This document shows positions 21,487 to 33,329 of a DNA stretch of 64,000 nucleotides, piece by piece (the stretch's first letter is position 1; the number at the start of each line of letters is the position of its first letter). Under the pieces are notes generated by a model. It was not told the DNA's origin, did not search any database, and saw only the letters and a list, made by a program, of their open reading frames with translations. The stretch is taken from positions 2,792,001-2,856,000 of the forward strand of contig JANEZZ010001905.1 in assembly GCA_026122225.1 (NCBI GenBank), given 5' to 3'. Made by a program: the position numbers and the translations under genes. The DNA comes from Heloderma charlesbogerti. Lineage: Eukaryota > Chordata > Lepidosauria > Squamata > Helodermatidae.

Positions 21487-23145
21487 CAGTCAGGGCGAGA
21501 AATATTGGAACAAGGATAACTGTTTTGGCAGTTGGCCTCTGTACACCACCACATTGAAGTTGAAAGGAAAGGAAACACACCCAGATGGGAGTGAAGTCAG
21601 GACTTCCAGCTGTAATTCAAGGGGTTCGACAAAAGTGGGGCACTAACCATTCAGGAAATACAGTCAGTGGCATACACACACACCCATCGTTGGTGACGCA
21701 TAAGTAATGGAACAAATGGCTGACAAGCAGCTGCATGGCCAGGTGTGGCCTGTTTCCTGGGTGCCCCCTGACCAATCAAGCAGAGAAAAGGCCTGGAGGT
21801 GGTTCTGAGTGTTACATTTGCATTTGGGAGCTGTTCACTGGAACTCCCAACATGAGGTTCAAAGAGGTGTCCATTGCGAGTGAAGGAGGCCATCATTAGC
21901 CTGAGGAAACAACATAAACCCATCAGAGAGATAGCAAAAACAGTGGGAGTGGCCAATACAATAGTTTGGAACATCCTGGAAAAGAAGGAATTAACTGGCA
22001 AGCTCAGCAACAGCAAAAGGCCTGGAAGACCACAGAAGACAACTTAAAATGGATGACTGCAGAATTCTGCTCATGGTGAAGAGGAACCCTTTCACAACAT
22101 CTAGCCAGGTCAAGAATGCTCTTGTGGAGGTAGGCATGTCATTGTCAACATCTACAGCCAAGAGATGGCTTTACAAAGGCTTCACAACAAGGTGCAAGGT
22201 GTCTGTTCTTGAGTAATGCTCAAGAACAGACAGGCCAGATTAGCCTTTGCCAGCAACCACCTGAAAAAGCTTGCCCAGTTCTGGAATAAGATTCTTTGGA
22301 CTGATGAAACCAAGATTAACTTGTACCAGAATGATGGGAAGAGAAAAGTATGGAGAAGGAAAGGAACAGCTCATGATCCAAAGCATGCCACATAATCTGT
22401 CAAACATGGTGGAGGTAGTGTTATGGCCTGGGCATGTATGGCTGCCAAAGGAACCAGGTCACTGGTGTTTATTGATGACCTGACTGCCGATAAAAGCAGC
22501 AGGATGAATTCTGAAGTGTGTAGGGCTATACTTTCTGCTCAGATTCAGCTGAATGCTGCCAAACTGATAGGACGCCGCTTCATATTGCAGATGAATAATG
22601 ACCCAAAACGTACAGCAAAAGCGACCCAAGAGTTTTTGAAGGCAAAGAAGTGGGATGTTCTTCAATGGCCAAGTCAGTCACCTGATCTCAACCCAATAGA
22701 GCATGCTTTTCACTTACTGAAGACCAGACTGAAGGCAGAAAGACCCACAAGCAAGCAGCAGCTGAAGGCAGCTGCAGTAAAGGCCTGGCCAAGCATCTCG
22801 AGGGAGGAAACTCAGCATTTGGTCATCATGTCCATGGGTTCCAGACTTCAGGCAGTCATTGACCGCAAAGGATTTTCATCCAGGTATTAAAGGTGATCCT
22901 TAAGTTTGAAATGATGTTGGTTTGTTCCATTACTTATGAGCCACCAACAATGTGTGTGTGTGTATGCCACTGGCCGTACTTCATGACTGGTTCATGCCCC
23001 ACTTTTGTCAAACCCCTTGAATTACAGCTGGAAGTCCCGACTTTGCTCCCATCTGGGTGTGTTTCCTTTCAACTTCAATGTGGTGGTGTACAGAGGCCAA
23101 CTGCCAAAACAGTTATCCTTGTTCCAGTATTTCTGGCCCTGACTG
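21487..23145 (+). mobile_element. Tc1/mariner-type DNA transposon, complete but inactive
   Basis: The element is flanked by TA at 21485-21486 and 23146-23147. Its terminal inverted repeats are long (about 225 bp): CAGTCAGGGCGAGAAATATT at the left is mirrored by 'ccagtatttctggccctgac' at the right. The arms extend inward to 'cataagtaatggaacaaa' and 'tttgttccattacttatg'. The total length of about 1.66 kb is typical of Tc1 elements. The transposase between the repeats is a pseudogene. The inverted repeats still match closely, suggesting a fairly young insertion. Confidence 0.95.
21852..22890 (+). pseudogene. Tc1-type transposase pseudogene
   Basis: This would encode a cut-and-paste DD34E transposase of about 345 residues. 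The N-terminal helix-turn-helix region survives in shifted frames (for example 'atagcaaaaacagtgggagt', IAKTVGVA). The first catalytic Asp is in ILWTDETK near 22295. The second should be the first Asp of a DNDP motif but here reads NNDP, so the catalytic residue is lost. The Glu is in SPDLNPIEH near 22700. A frameshift occurs soon after the ATG at 21852, and stops lie near 22046, 22212 and 22394. The last 155 codons (22423-22890) are open. It is not functional. Confidence 0.92.
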
Positions 23146-23147
23146 TA

Positions 23148-23715
23148 GACGGTGTAGGGTCTGGAAGAACAGTTGCCTTGCCTGGAGGGTCTGTCTCTTG
23201 CATACCAGTGGAATCATAAGAAAACAGTAGGGGAGGGGAAATCTTTATTGTCTAACATTTTTCACAGGAGATTTCTGAATTTTGGATTACAGGACAAAGG
23301 GTGAGAGGTGGAGCCAGGGAAGCAACAATATCAGGACTGTAGCCTATGATAGGTCTTGAAATGGTGACCTAATGCAGGGATTCCACTTGTATTCCACTCC
23401 CTGTTGGTTTGGCCCCACTAATCCCCCAGAGTCTCTGAATCCAGCAAATATCAGAGTAGCCACAATAGACTACAATGGATGACACCAAGGGGAAACCGAA
23501 CTCCTCTGTGCAAGCTGCTTCGAACTTTGCTGAATCATAGTGACAGCCAAAGGAGACCCTGGCATGCTGCTGATAAGGACCTGATGAGGAGGGAATATCA
23601 TAGTGAACAAGATGCTACAAGAATATCGTAGTGGACAAGATGATAAGGACCTGATGAGGAGGGAATATTGTAGTGAACAAATAGGACCCACAACAGACCT
23701 ATTTGGGGGTTAGGG
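23148..23715. other. Unassigned sequence
   Basis: A short near-duplication is present at about 23570-23680 ('gataaggacctgatgaggag' with 'ggaatat' twice, about 70 bp apart). No gene was recognised. Confidence 0.35.
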
Positions 23716-23840
23716 TTCAGCACCTTGGAGAGCTCCTTCAGATTTCAGAATGGTTCTGACTGAAACCCAGAGTGGATTCACAGCCCCATCAAAATTGGAG
23801 CCACCAGCCTCCACTGGTTCTGACATCTCCCAGCCACCGC
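23716..23840. repeat. Dispersed repeat family F, copy 1
   Basis: It contains 'caccttggagagctccttca', 'ggttctgactgaaacccag' and 'gagccaccagcctccactgg'. The same unit is at 47.7 kb and, as an inverted pair, at 60.3-60.5 kb. The class is unknown. Confidence 0.5.
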
Positions 23841-24159
23841 CACCGAAAGCACTGCCTTCCCCTGGTCATAATGTTTTCCAGCTACATAGCACAAGTCAAC
23901 AGTTCAAAGTGCTTCATATACAATAAACTGTATCTACCAGGTGAAGATGGGATTGCACTCTCCGAGGCTCACCTTCCTTCCAGCCACTAGGTACAACTGC
24001 CCAATCAGGCTTCCATTGACTTTCCCTTTTTTTAACATAGTGCACTGGCTAAAAATTAATCTCCAGTTTTGCTAAAATAAACACTGCTCTGTTTCACTTT
24101 ATTTTTTGTTCTCTGTCTACCAAGGAACTGTCTGTTTCACCTGAAGTTGGAGACAAATT

Positions 24160-25478
24160 CATGGAATCATAGAATAGTAGGGTTGGAAGGAGCCTATGAG
24201 ACCATCACGTCCAACCCCTGCTCAATGCAGGAATCCAAGTCAGAGCATTCCTGACAGATGGCTGTCTAGCCTTGTCTTGAATGCCTCCAGTGTGGGAGAG
24301 CCCACCGCCTCCCTAGGGAATGGGTTCCATTGTCGTATTGCTCTAACAGTCAGGAGGCTTTTCCTGATGTTCAGTTGGAATCTGGCTTCCTGTCACTGGA
24401 GCCCTTTATTCCGTGTCCTGCACTCTGGGATGATCGAAGAGATCCTGTCCTTCCTCTCTGTGACAACCTTTCAAGTACTTGAAGAGCACTATCATATCTC
24501 CCCTCAGTCTTCTCTTCTCAAGGCTAAACATGCCCAGTTCTTTCAATCTCTCCTCATAGGGCTTTGTTTCCAGTCCCCTGATCATCTTGGCTGCCCTCCT
24601 CTGAACCCTCTCCAGTTTGTCTGTATCCTTCTTAAGTGTGGTGCCCAGAACTAGGGATGTCAGAGAATTCCTCCACGGACCCCAGTGATTCTTTTGAATC
24701 CAGCCACTGGAGTCAGTGGAGGAATGGAGTACTTTCCCCTGCTTCCCTGAGGAATCGTCCCCAGCCAGATCCTCCTTGCCACCGGCTCCAGAGAGCCAGC
24801 AATATGGCCGCCATATCATATCGCTGGCTGAGGCAGACTGACTCCAGATGCAAATGGTGTCCCTTATGCCATTTGCGGTCGTAAAGCTCTTTATGCAGCG
24901 TAAATGGTTGCATTTAGCTTAAATTAAGGGCTTTACAGCCACCTCTGCTACGCCATTTGTGTTTGTGGTTTTTCATGCGATAGGCTAGCCTACATTTCAT
25001 TCTGTTGTTTTCTGCCCAGTGCTCCAGCCTATCAAGATCACTTTGAATTCTGTTTCTGTCGTCTGTGGTATTAGCTATCCCGCCCAATTTGGTGTCATCT
25101 GCAAATTTGATCAGCATTCCCTGCACCTCCTCCTCCAAGTCATTAATAAAAATGTTGAAGAGCATTGGGCCCAGGACTGAACCCTGTGGTGCCCCACTCG
25201 TTACCTCTCCCCAGTTTGAGAAGATCCCATTTATAAGCACTCTTTGAGTCTGATTCTGTAGCCAACTGTGGATCCCCTGATCGTTGTTCCATCTCGCCCA
25301 CTTTGAGCTAGTTTGCTCATCAGGAGATCATGGGGCACTTTGTCAAAAGCTTTGCTGAAGTGGAGGTATATGATGTCCACAGCATTCCCACCATCCACAA
25401 GGGAGGTGACCTGATCCAAAAATGAGATCAGATTCATCTGGCAGGATTTGTTCTTGACAAATCCATGTTGGCTTTGAG
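24160..25478 (-). mobile_element. CR1 LINE (RT to 3' end) with hAT-A inserted
   Basis: On the minus strand, RT blocks appear at 25231-25437 (DIIYLHFSKAFDKVPHDLL) and 24914-25240 (PQGSVLGPMLFNIFINDLEE, then FADDTKLGG). The C-terminal part and 3' UTR end at 24160 with the reversed 'atagaatagtagggttggaa' terminus. A hAT-A element (24652-24990) sits within it, and some CR1 sequence around that junction is missing. Frames are interrupted. Confidence 0.88.
24652..24990. mobile_element. hAT-A partial copy (nested in CR1)
   Basis: It starts TAGGGATGTCAGAGAATTCC in reverse family orientation. The core has 'gatgcaaatggtgtccctta' and 'gtaaagctctttatgcagcg' palindromic blocks and a degraded 'gcgataggctagcc'. 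No ACATCCCTA end is present; CR1 sequence resumes at about 24991. Confidence 0.7.
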
Positions 25479-25670
25479 TAGGGATGTCAGAGAAATCCGC
25501 TGTGCATTCAAATGAGGCCGGATTCTTTGGAATCCAGCCTCAGGAATCTGCAGCAGATTGGGACCACTTACCTTCACTCCAGGAGGACTGGATGCGGAAC
25601 GGCACTCGGCTGCTTCTTGCCAGCCAGAGCCGTTTGCCTCCTCCCTGTCCTGGCCGATTGCCATGTCTTT
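25479..25670. mobile_element. hAT-A end fragment
   Basis: It starts TAGGGATGTCAGAGAAATCC, next to CR1, and continues with the family block 'gaatccagcctcaggaatct'. It runs into a poly-A stretch at about 25669. The opposite end is not seen. Confidence 0.6.
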
Positions 25671-25694
25671 AAAAAAAAAAAAGTAATCAGGAGG

Positions 25695-25811
25695 ATGTGC
25701 CCATAGACTTATTCGCAAATAGAGTCATGAATCTTGCATGTAAGTCTATGTGTCCATAGGCTTATACACAAGATTTACGGCTCTATTTTGCATATAAGTC
25801 TATGGGCACAT
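25695..25811. repeat. Long hairpin, about 58-bp arms
   Basis: The left arm 'tgtgcccatagacttat' and right arm 'ataagtctatgggcaca' are perfectly complementary at the base, and the arms stay mostly complementary to the centre near 25753. It could be a MITE or the core of the neighbouring hAT-A fragment. Confidence 0.75.
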
Positions 25812-27004
25812 GCGATCAGCAGGATGGATCTTCTTCTCATCATGGAGGGAGTGCTCTGCTGTACCCTGTGCTGCAATATCTTCCAAGAAAAGTCTACATT
25901 GTTCTCTCTCTCACCCATACCATCTAAATTTCACCTTCACCTTCAGTGCCTGCACCATGCACCATTGCAGCTAGCCAATCATGTTGCTCTTTGCTCTTAG
26001 ACTCCTTCCCCACCACACCTAATTGGCTGAGTGCTCCTACATTCTCCTCTCCCCACCCACCCACCCACAGCCACGTTACAGCTGGGACGTGGCAGGTCTC
26101 CTGACTCCCTACCCCTGAAGCCTCCTCCAGCAGCCCAAATCACATAGTGTGGCATGATGTCATGCATCACCATGTTATGTACCCCCTTCTTGATTGTTTC
26201 TGCATAGTCTGCCTGTGTGATGTGATGTTTACTTGATGATTGCCAATGTATGGAGAAGAGAAGGACCTACCGAGTCCTCTTCCTCATGTAGTCAGACCTG
26301 TGGCCATGGTGACACATAGAAGGGAAGCCATGGCAGATGCTCATTCAAGGGTTAAAACCAACCAACTCAGTGCATGCATAGAAATGGCATTATTTAGTTG
26401 CAGACTGTGCAGTCTCTGAAACTCACAATCAATTTCCAACTTAATAGCAAATTTGTAATACATTGACCCAGGCTCACTACAAAGTTGAGCATTATGAACA
26501 GAGAGTTTTGACCAACAAGCCAACTAATTACAAAATTCAGCAGCATCACTAGTCCTGAGTCTGACCTAAGAGGGCTCTTCTGATGTCCTTACCAGCCTTC
26601 TAGATTCCCTTGAAATCATGTTAATCAAGTTGTCATTAAGGGCTGCTTCACACCTGATATCACTTACTCACACACACTGCTGGCTGGTCCAATGACTTTC
26701 TCAAAGCTTTTCATTTGACTGGACAACGGTGGTGTTCAGTCTAGGATGGCTCATTCACACAGGCAGTTCCCCTCTTGTGGCTGCAGTCATCCAGGGTTCA
26801 ATCGGCACATCTGAACCAAACTTGAGACCTTCACACTATGAACATCTTGAGATATGTTCCTAAGGTTATGCTCCTTTTTTCCCAGTGTCATTAACACATT
26901 TGTACTTTTTTTTTTAATGTAACACACTGAACGTTTGAAACCCATTTTTGTCCCACCTTTCAGTTGAAAAACAAATGAACAAGCAAACAAGTATAGATCC
27001 AAAT
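25812..27004. other. Unassigned sequence
   Basis: There is no recognised gene. A patch at 26640-26860 resembles a hAT-like remnant ('gggctgcttcacacctgat'), but I could not define ends. Confidence 0.25.
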
Positions 27005-27254
27005 TGAGAAATAGTGATTATAATTTAAATAGAAATACAGGACATCTCACCACAGTGGGAAGACTGTGACCCGGTGGCCTGTGTGCCTTGCCCAATCTGC
27101 TGTCCAGAGCTAACTGTGAATGGGAAACCACTTTGAGGGTTCTTTATCTTTAAACTGGATTTGGACAGGACAGCCCTTCAAATAAAGAATGGTCCTCTAG
27201 CAGCCCTTCAAATACAGGACAGTCCTCTGTAAAAGGGAACACCTGGCCACTTTA
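27005..27254. mobile_element. hAT-E fragment
   Basis: It shares 'atttaaatagaaatacagg', 'cacagtgggaagactgtgac', 'ggatttggacaggac' and a duplicated 'cccttcaaata' with the hAT-E family. It ends 'acctggccacttta'. The left end is unclear. Confidence 0.6.
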
Positions 27255-27759
27255 CCTCATTCCCCTCCATCTCCTTTGCCCCAGCCTCAATGTAGACTCT
27301 GTTCCTTTATCTTGTGGCCTCAGTGCAGTGAGGATACCCTGCACATCGCAATAACATGTTTAAAATATCCTCTCTCCTTCAGAAGATGGAAGCATTTTCC
27401 TTCTCATCTTATGCCCCTAAGCAACCCTTAATGAGGAGCTCGGACTGGCTAATCTAAATCAAAGGAAAACAGTGCCATATGTTTCAATCTTAAACCAATG
27501 CAGGGAGAAGTTAATCTTAACTAAGACAAATCCTGTCTTACTGCTCCTTCTAAGGCTGTAACTTGTGCCAATTACATTTCAGTGGTGGTATGTCTGTCCT
27601 TGAAGATTGCTTAAAAGGGGAGGGAATCCCATCTTTTCTGTGATGTCTCCTTAGGGAGACATGAAGGCATTGGAGAGAGGAAGGAGATTCCCTTAGCTCT
27701 GTAACAGGAACACTTTCCTCAAACACTTTTGAGGAATTCGCCAGGAATATTTACATAAG

Positions 27760-28452
27760 ATCTTGGATATGTCATGGGAGGATGTGAGAAGAAGAATGAA
27801 GGAAGACCAAGAGGGAATGTTTTATCATCTGTGGTGGACTTGTAAAAAAGCTAAAACATTTTGGAAATGAATACAGTATTTAGCTCAAAGAATAATAAAG
27901 AATACTATAGAATTAAGGCCAGAAACTTCTTTATTGGGACTAACAGATAAACACGTAAAAGAGAAGGGGGGAACCCTCTTTCTCTACATGACAATGACTG
28001 CAAGATTATTGTATGCACAAAAGTGGAAGAATGAAACAATAACCAACTGTGAGTGAGTGGATCATGAAAATGATGGAGCTGGCAGAGATGGCAAAACTTA
28101 CTAGTATAATTAAAGAAGTATCAACAACTAAATTCATGTTAGACTGGAAACCTTTTATAGAATTTGTACAAGAAATAGAGAAAAATGATATCTATGTATG
28201 TGGATTTTGAACTTTGAGATGGTTAATTCTCTTTTGTTGTTGTTGTTGTTGTTAAAATTAGGAGAGAAATGAGATGTCTGTGAACTCAATGTATGATATA
28301 CAACTAAGATAAGAACTAGAGAATAATAATGAGCATTTGTTGTGTAAGGGGAGCCAAAGGTATATATCTTACAATCTTAAGAGATATTTTAGTGTATGCG
28401 TATTGTGTGTTTATGTTGTTGTGTTGTGTTTTTCTTTTTTTAAATAAAAAGA

Positions 28453-28497
<45 letters not shown>
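27760..28497 (+). mobile_element. L1-type LINE, ORF2 C-terminus and 3' UTR
   Basis: Broken frames give MFYHLWWTCKKAKTFWK, then RPETSLLGLTDKHV, LFLYMTMTARLLYAQKWK, SEWIMKMMELAEMAKLTSII and KPFIEFVQEIEKND. The sequence ends at a TGA at 28208-28210. This is the conserved C-terminal part of an L1 ORF2 as seen in reptiles. The 3' UTR of about 240 bp has an AATAAA signal at 28443-28448 and then an ATT-repeat tail. At least two frameshifts make it dead, and it is heavily 5' truncated. Confidence 0.8.
28453..28497. repeat. (ATT)n microsatellite at the L1 tail
   Basis: About 15 ATT units directly follow the L1 poly(A) signal, probably grown from its A-rich tail. A smaller TTG run lies at about 28236-28253. 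Confidence 0.95.
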
Positions 28498-28498
<1 letters not shown>

Positions 28499-29618
28499 GA
28501 ATGAAGGCTTTACTGTAATGTCACTGGGCTTTGTATTATTTCATGTATATTTCTTGTAGAGAGCCCTGGGCAAGGACTGTTTTGGGTATCCCCCACCTGC
28601 AGTCTGGTTTGCAGTGTTGCCAGGTTCTGTGGTTTGTGCAGAACTGCAAACCTATCAAAGTGAAACTGTGTCTTACTGGGTTTTATCTAGAACAAATGAC
28701 ATCAAACTGGAAATTGGAAAAGAAATCTATTTAAAGCTAATTGATGGAAGTTCATTTTTGTACTTAGTACTGAAACAATCTATAGAACTTGGGGGGGGTG
28801 CTTTCTGCTTTCCCCCCCCCCATCTTAGCTCACTGAAGGCAGTACACTCAACAAACACTAAGCCACTGTGCTTAGCTCTGGACCACCTCCAGCTCATCAT
28901 CTAGAGCAAGCACCGAGTTTGCCCATCCCTAAGGGTGGCCATGTTCAGAAGAGAAAACATTATTACAGGACCCTTTAAGGATGGTTAACTGCTGGCATGC
29001 TTTTGGCAATACTTGGCAAACCCTAGCATGGTGGTCTTTTATTGTTGAGAGATCCCACAGTAGTGGTGTGCTTCAAACAATGCTGCCCTCATGAATATGG
29101 GGAGATGGGCAGGTCATCGCTGTATACAATCTGTTTTGCACTGGTGCACTGGTTGCCTGGTTAAGCTCAACTTCTGATGCCAATGTTAATGATGAAGCCA
29201 ACCACACACCTTCCTGGCCTCAGACCCACAGTCTTCAAGGAGTGTCTCACTGTATCACCCCCCTCCACCCACCTCACACATACACATATCGTGTTCTGCA
29301 AATCAAAGCCTGTCTGGAAGAAATGGGATGGCAAACAGGAGCTCAATTTCAGGGTTATTTGAGAGGGAGAGAAGAATTTTCAAGGGCAGGGCAAGATTCA
29401 TAGCAAATTCCAAAGGCTACTTGGAGAGAAAGCAGTGTGGGAGTGTTTGTATTGGTTACTTCATTATGCCACCATAATAACTAGGGCAGTGGGTGCTTCC
29501 AAGAAATTATCATATGTGTTTTGGAACATGGTGTGTGTGTGTGTGTGTGTGTGTGTATGAGAGAGAGAGAGAGAGAGAGTAAAGCACCATCTTGAATATT
29601 ATTTTATTTCTTGTCATG
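28498..29618. other. Unassigned sequence with a (GT)n(GA)n microsatellite
   Basis: A (GT)n(GA)n run is at about 29528-29579. The rest shows poly-G/poly-C patches near 28790-28825 and no gene I recognise. Confidence 0.35.
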
Positions 29619-30735
29619 ATCATAGAATCATAGAATTGGGAGGGGCATCAAAAGTCATTGAATTCAACCCCCTGCCAATACACAGAGTCCACTGCTACGG
29701 CACCTCTGATAGGTGGCCATCCATCCTCCTGTACTGTTTGGCCTCTTTTAGCATTGCTGGGCACTGGCGAGATATGGGTTACAAGGTCCCACTATTGATT
29801 TGGGTTTTACCAAGGTTTTAGGCAAGTCAGGTTTCTCAGTGATGTAGGAATGGGAATAGGGCAGCACCATGGAGAGCTCCAAATGGTGGTGGGGCTGGAA
29901 GCCAGACAAAGCTGTCTGCATGTTGCTCCAACAAGAAGTAGATTGATACTGAGCCTTAAGGAGGGGATTGTCTTCCTTTAGGCTGGTTGGCCCCCTCCAC
30001 ACTGACTGAAGTCTTTTCTCTTAAAGGTGCCTGGACTGTGTTAGCAGCCTAAGGCTGTGATGATGTGGGGGCACTTGTGGCATATAGTGTTTTCATGGCT
30101 GATGACCTCAGAGTCCAAGGATGTCTATCTAACCTCCCCTGGATACAGAGGACAGGTCCCTGGAGTCTTCTTGGGGAACTGGTTGTGGAAAAGTCAAAAC
30201 CTTGTGACACCTTTCTGTAACCAAATCCTCTTCCTTAACTGTTAACTCAGGAGCCTCTTTCTGAGGACAAGAGGTCAAGCTCCTCTGAAGATGAGGGTTC
30301 AGGGTCCTGATCCATGACATCTCCACTTAAAGTCCTTTAATGAAGAAGAAGCCACCACTTGCCAAGGCAGTTTGTTCCACTGCCAAACACCTCATACCAT
30401 CAGGAAGTTCTTCCTATTTTAGTTGAAGTCCCCCTCCTTATAATTTGGACCTGTTGATTGGCTCCTATCCTCTGGAGCAACAGAAAACAAATTCATTGCA
30501 TCATCTGTGTGATAACCCTTCAGATCTTTGAAGATGGCTATCATATTGTCTAAACATATCCAGTTCCTTCAAGCTTTCCTCATAGGATTCGATCTCCTGG
30601 CCCTTCACCATCTCCGTTGCCCTCCCCTGGACAAGCTCCCATTTGTCATGATCGTTCTTCAGCTGTGGTGCCCAGAACCTCCAGGTGAGATTTGAAGCAA
30701 ACTAGAGTGGTACCATTACTTCTTGCAATAGAGTT
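29619..30735 (-). mobile_element. Older CR1 LINE 3' end, interrupted
   Basis: The reversed 3' terminus 'atcatagaatcatagaattg' with 'caaccccctgccaatacaca' is at 29619-29730. More C-terminal CR1 text is at about 30340-30735 ('catctgtgtgataacccttc', 'catatccagttccttcaagc', 'gctgtggtgcccagaacct'). This is a different, more diverged subfamily from the copies at 24 and 34 kb. The 29.75-30.33 kb stretch between is unassigned and may be an insertion. Confidence 0.65.
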
Positions 30736-32007
30736 GGTCGTAAGGGTTGATTTCATGGTGGTTACCTGCTTGATGTCTTTTGAAGAGAAATCAGGATATG
30801 TATTTGTTCATTTTAAAAAAATGTAAGAATGGTAGCAACCCCAAATGGCAAACCCTTTCCCATTTACTGGCCAGTGTGTATGTGTTCTGGAGACTGAATA
30901 AAATCCATCCCTGTTGCATGTCAGCAGAACCGAGGTGGGCATTGTTATCTGAGCCGCACACTCGGAGCTGATTAGCGTCCTGCATCCATGGATAGTGCTT
31001 CATTGTGCCGGCCCTCTGGGTATTTGCATTTTGTTTTCTAATCGCCCCTTTCTTCTGCTCTCCATTTGCCAGCTCTTATCTGCTTGACGCGGAGCCTTGG
31101 ATCCCACAAGTGCTTGTGGGAGACAAGGGCACGATGTGTGTGACCCCCCACTTCCCCATTCCTTTGCCCGCCTCTTCTCTCCCTCCACCCCCAAAGAATG
31201 ATACCTCTCCAGGATGTAAAAGCTGTGGGTGGTGGAGGTGGAGGACAGGAGGAGAACAGAGAAATTCAGAGCCATAAATATCAATGAAGTAGCCGGTGAA
31301 GAACACACAAAAAGAAATCAGAAGGACCAACCCAAATCACTTTTAATTAACAATTGAGGCACAGATAAAGCTAGCATTTAAATGCCAATATGCTAATGCA
31401 TCTCGCTTGGTTGCAGACAATATAATTGTCCCTTCCTTGTTTGTTTCAGATCAGTGACAACCTGTCTCTCCTTGGTCCCCACACCCAGGCCTCCTGATAA
31501 ATAAGAGGAAATCATGTCAACATTTCCCCTTAAACAACGAAACCTTTTCAGGATCCAAACTGGTGACTGGATTCTCGCCTGCTGCTCACAATGTACATAA
31601 TACTGTTGGGCATTGACAGCTGCTGCTGCTGCCATTCCTAGATATAAGAGGTGCCTAATAGTTTTCCTCCTGATCCTGTCCCTTTAAGTCAGAGTAGTGG
31701 TTTTCCAGCTGTATTCTGGAGAACTCTGGCAGGTTCCCTGGGATCTTATCAAAGGCTTCTCTGTGCGTAATTAACATATGAAACTTGCTGTCACAAGAGA
31801 TTGTGATGGTTAGGCAGCTTTAAAAAGGGATTGGAGTCAGGTCCATCAAAGTCTTTAGCCATGAAAGATCAGTGGAACTTCCATGTTGAGAGGCAGCTAC
31901 CACTGCATACAAGTTGCAGGGGACAAACAGCAGAAGAGGACTATTGCCCACCTGAGTGTGGCCATGTATGAATCACCACATAAAGAGGACATGCATTAGC
32001 TGACTTC
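30736..32007. other. Unassigned, apparently single-copy sequence
   Basis: There is no repeat match within the window. The block at about 31320-31440 ('cacttttaattaacaattga', 'tttaaatgccaatatgctaa') is rich in homeodomain-like TAATTA/ATTTA motifs, and 31440-31640 continues without repeats. It is a candidate host non-coding or conserved element. Overlapping open frames at 31000-31330 lack domains. Confidence 0.35.
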
Positions 32008-32015
32008 AGTATCAC

Positions 32016-33002
32016 TAGGGATGTCAGAGAATTCCGCCACGGATCTCGGTGAGGCCGAATGCCAGTGCATTCGGCCCCCCAAACTCTGCGGCGGAACGGC
32101 CTGCCACCCCCCCACCCCCCTGCGGATCCCCCCCGGGACGAGACTTACCTGGGGCGGATCTTCCGGGCGGCGGCGGCAGCTCCAGCAGCGGCTCCAGTGG
32201 CAGCTCCGCCGGCGGCGGCTCCGGCGGCTGGTCTTCCGACCAGCTGCCACCGCCGTCATTTCCAGTCTTGTTAAAAAGATAATTAAAAAGACGTGATAGG
32301 CTACGTAAAGATTTACGTAGCCTATCATGGCTGGGTTTAAAAAAAAAACACGACGTGATAGGCTACGTAAATCTTTACGTAGCCTATCATGGCTGGGTGG
32401 GTTTAAAAAAAAAAAAGCGTAAGCAAATAGCGGCGGCTATGGCCCCCGCCATTGGCGTTCCTTCTGTTTGGCCGTCTTAGTCTACGTAAATATTTACGTA
32501 GACTATGACGGCGAAAATAAAGGGGAACACAAATAGCGTAGCGGGCACTATTTGCGTCCCTTTTTGATTCACCGCTTTAGCCTACGTAAAGATTTACGTA
32601 GGCTAAAACGGTGAATCAAAAAGGGACGCAAATAGCGCCCGCTACGCTATTTGCGTTCCCCTTTATTTTCGCCGTCATCATCTATGTAAATATTTACATA
32701 GACTAAGGCGGCCAAAAATAAGGAACGCAAATGGTGGTGGCCATAGCCGCCTCCATTTGCGTACGTGGTTTTTTTTTTTCTTTCCCCCAGAGCCCTCCGC
32801 GGCTGGAAATCTGGCTGTGGACAGCTCTGGGCTGGGCTGGGCCTGGCCGGCTGCTCCGCAGAGCTGCCACGGAGCACAGCTGGACATCGAGGATTCCTGG
32901 GGGGAGGAATGGATCACCTCCCCCCCATCCAGGATTCCGGGGGGAGGGACGGAACACCATCAACATAATCCGCGAAAGGTAAGTCATTTTCGTACATCCC
33001 TA
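32016..33002. mobile_element. hAT-A copy 3 (987 bp, large palindromic core)
   Basis: It starts TAGGGATGTCAGAGAATTCC and ends 'ttcgtacatcccta', in reverse family orientation. The flanks AGTATCAC (32008-32015) and AGTATTGC (33003-33010) match in 6 of 8. The core at about 32413-32770 is one palindrome centred near 32591, and each arm contains smaller palindromes (GTCTACGTAAA...TTTACGTAGAC and GCAAATAGCG...CGCTATTTGC). Two further GGCTACGTAAA hairpins lie at 32293-32395. Outward donor-like motifs are at 32143-32150 (minus) and 32977-32984 (plus). GC-rich frames here are artefacts. Confidence 0.92.
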
Positions 33003-33194
33003 AGTATTGCCTGGCAGTCAGGGGTACATATCATTCAGCCAGAGGTGCTTCCCTGGAGGGTGTGGAAGGAGAAGGAGACCTAAGGTGCTTTGACAAGGTC
33101 TGGAGGGAGGGAGGCAAACAGAGAGCTGAGAGTGGTGATAGCAAATGAAATGGGCAGCCAGTTGCCCCATCCAGAGATCTGTTATCCTCTACAG

Positions 33195-33325
33195 CAGAAG
33201 TGGTGAGCCTTTGACCTTCCAGATGTGGTTGGGTTGCCATTTCCATCATCCCTGCTCACTAGCCATGCTGGCTGGGGACTGTTGAGTCCCACAGCATCTG
33301 GAGGGCCATAGGTTTTCTACCTCTG
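33195..33325. mobile_element. MITE-like family H copy (131 bp)
   Basis: The inverted ends are 'cagaagtggtgagcct' and 'aggttttctacctctg'. Internal halves 'ccagatgtggttggg' and 'cccacagcatctgg' are mirrored. The flanks CTCTACAG and CTTTACAT match in 6 of 8, compatible with a hAT-type 8-bp duplication. Confidence 0.65.
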
Positions 33326-33329
33326 CTTT

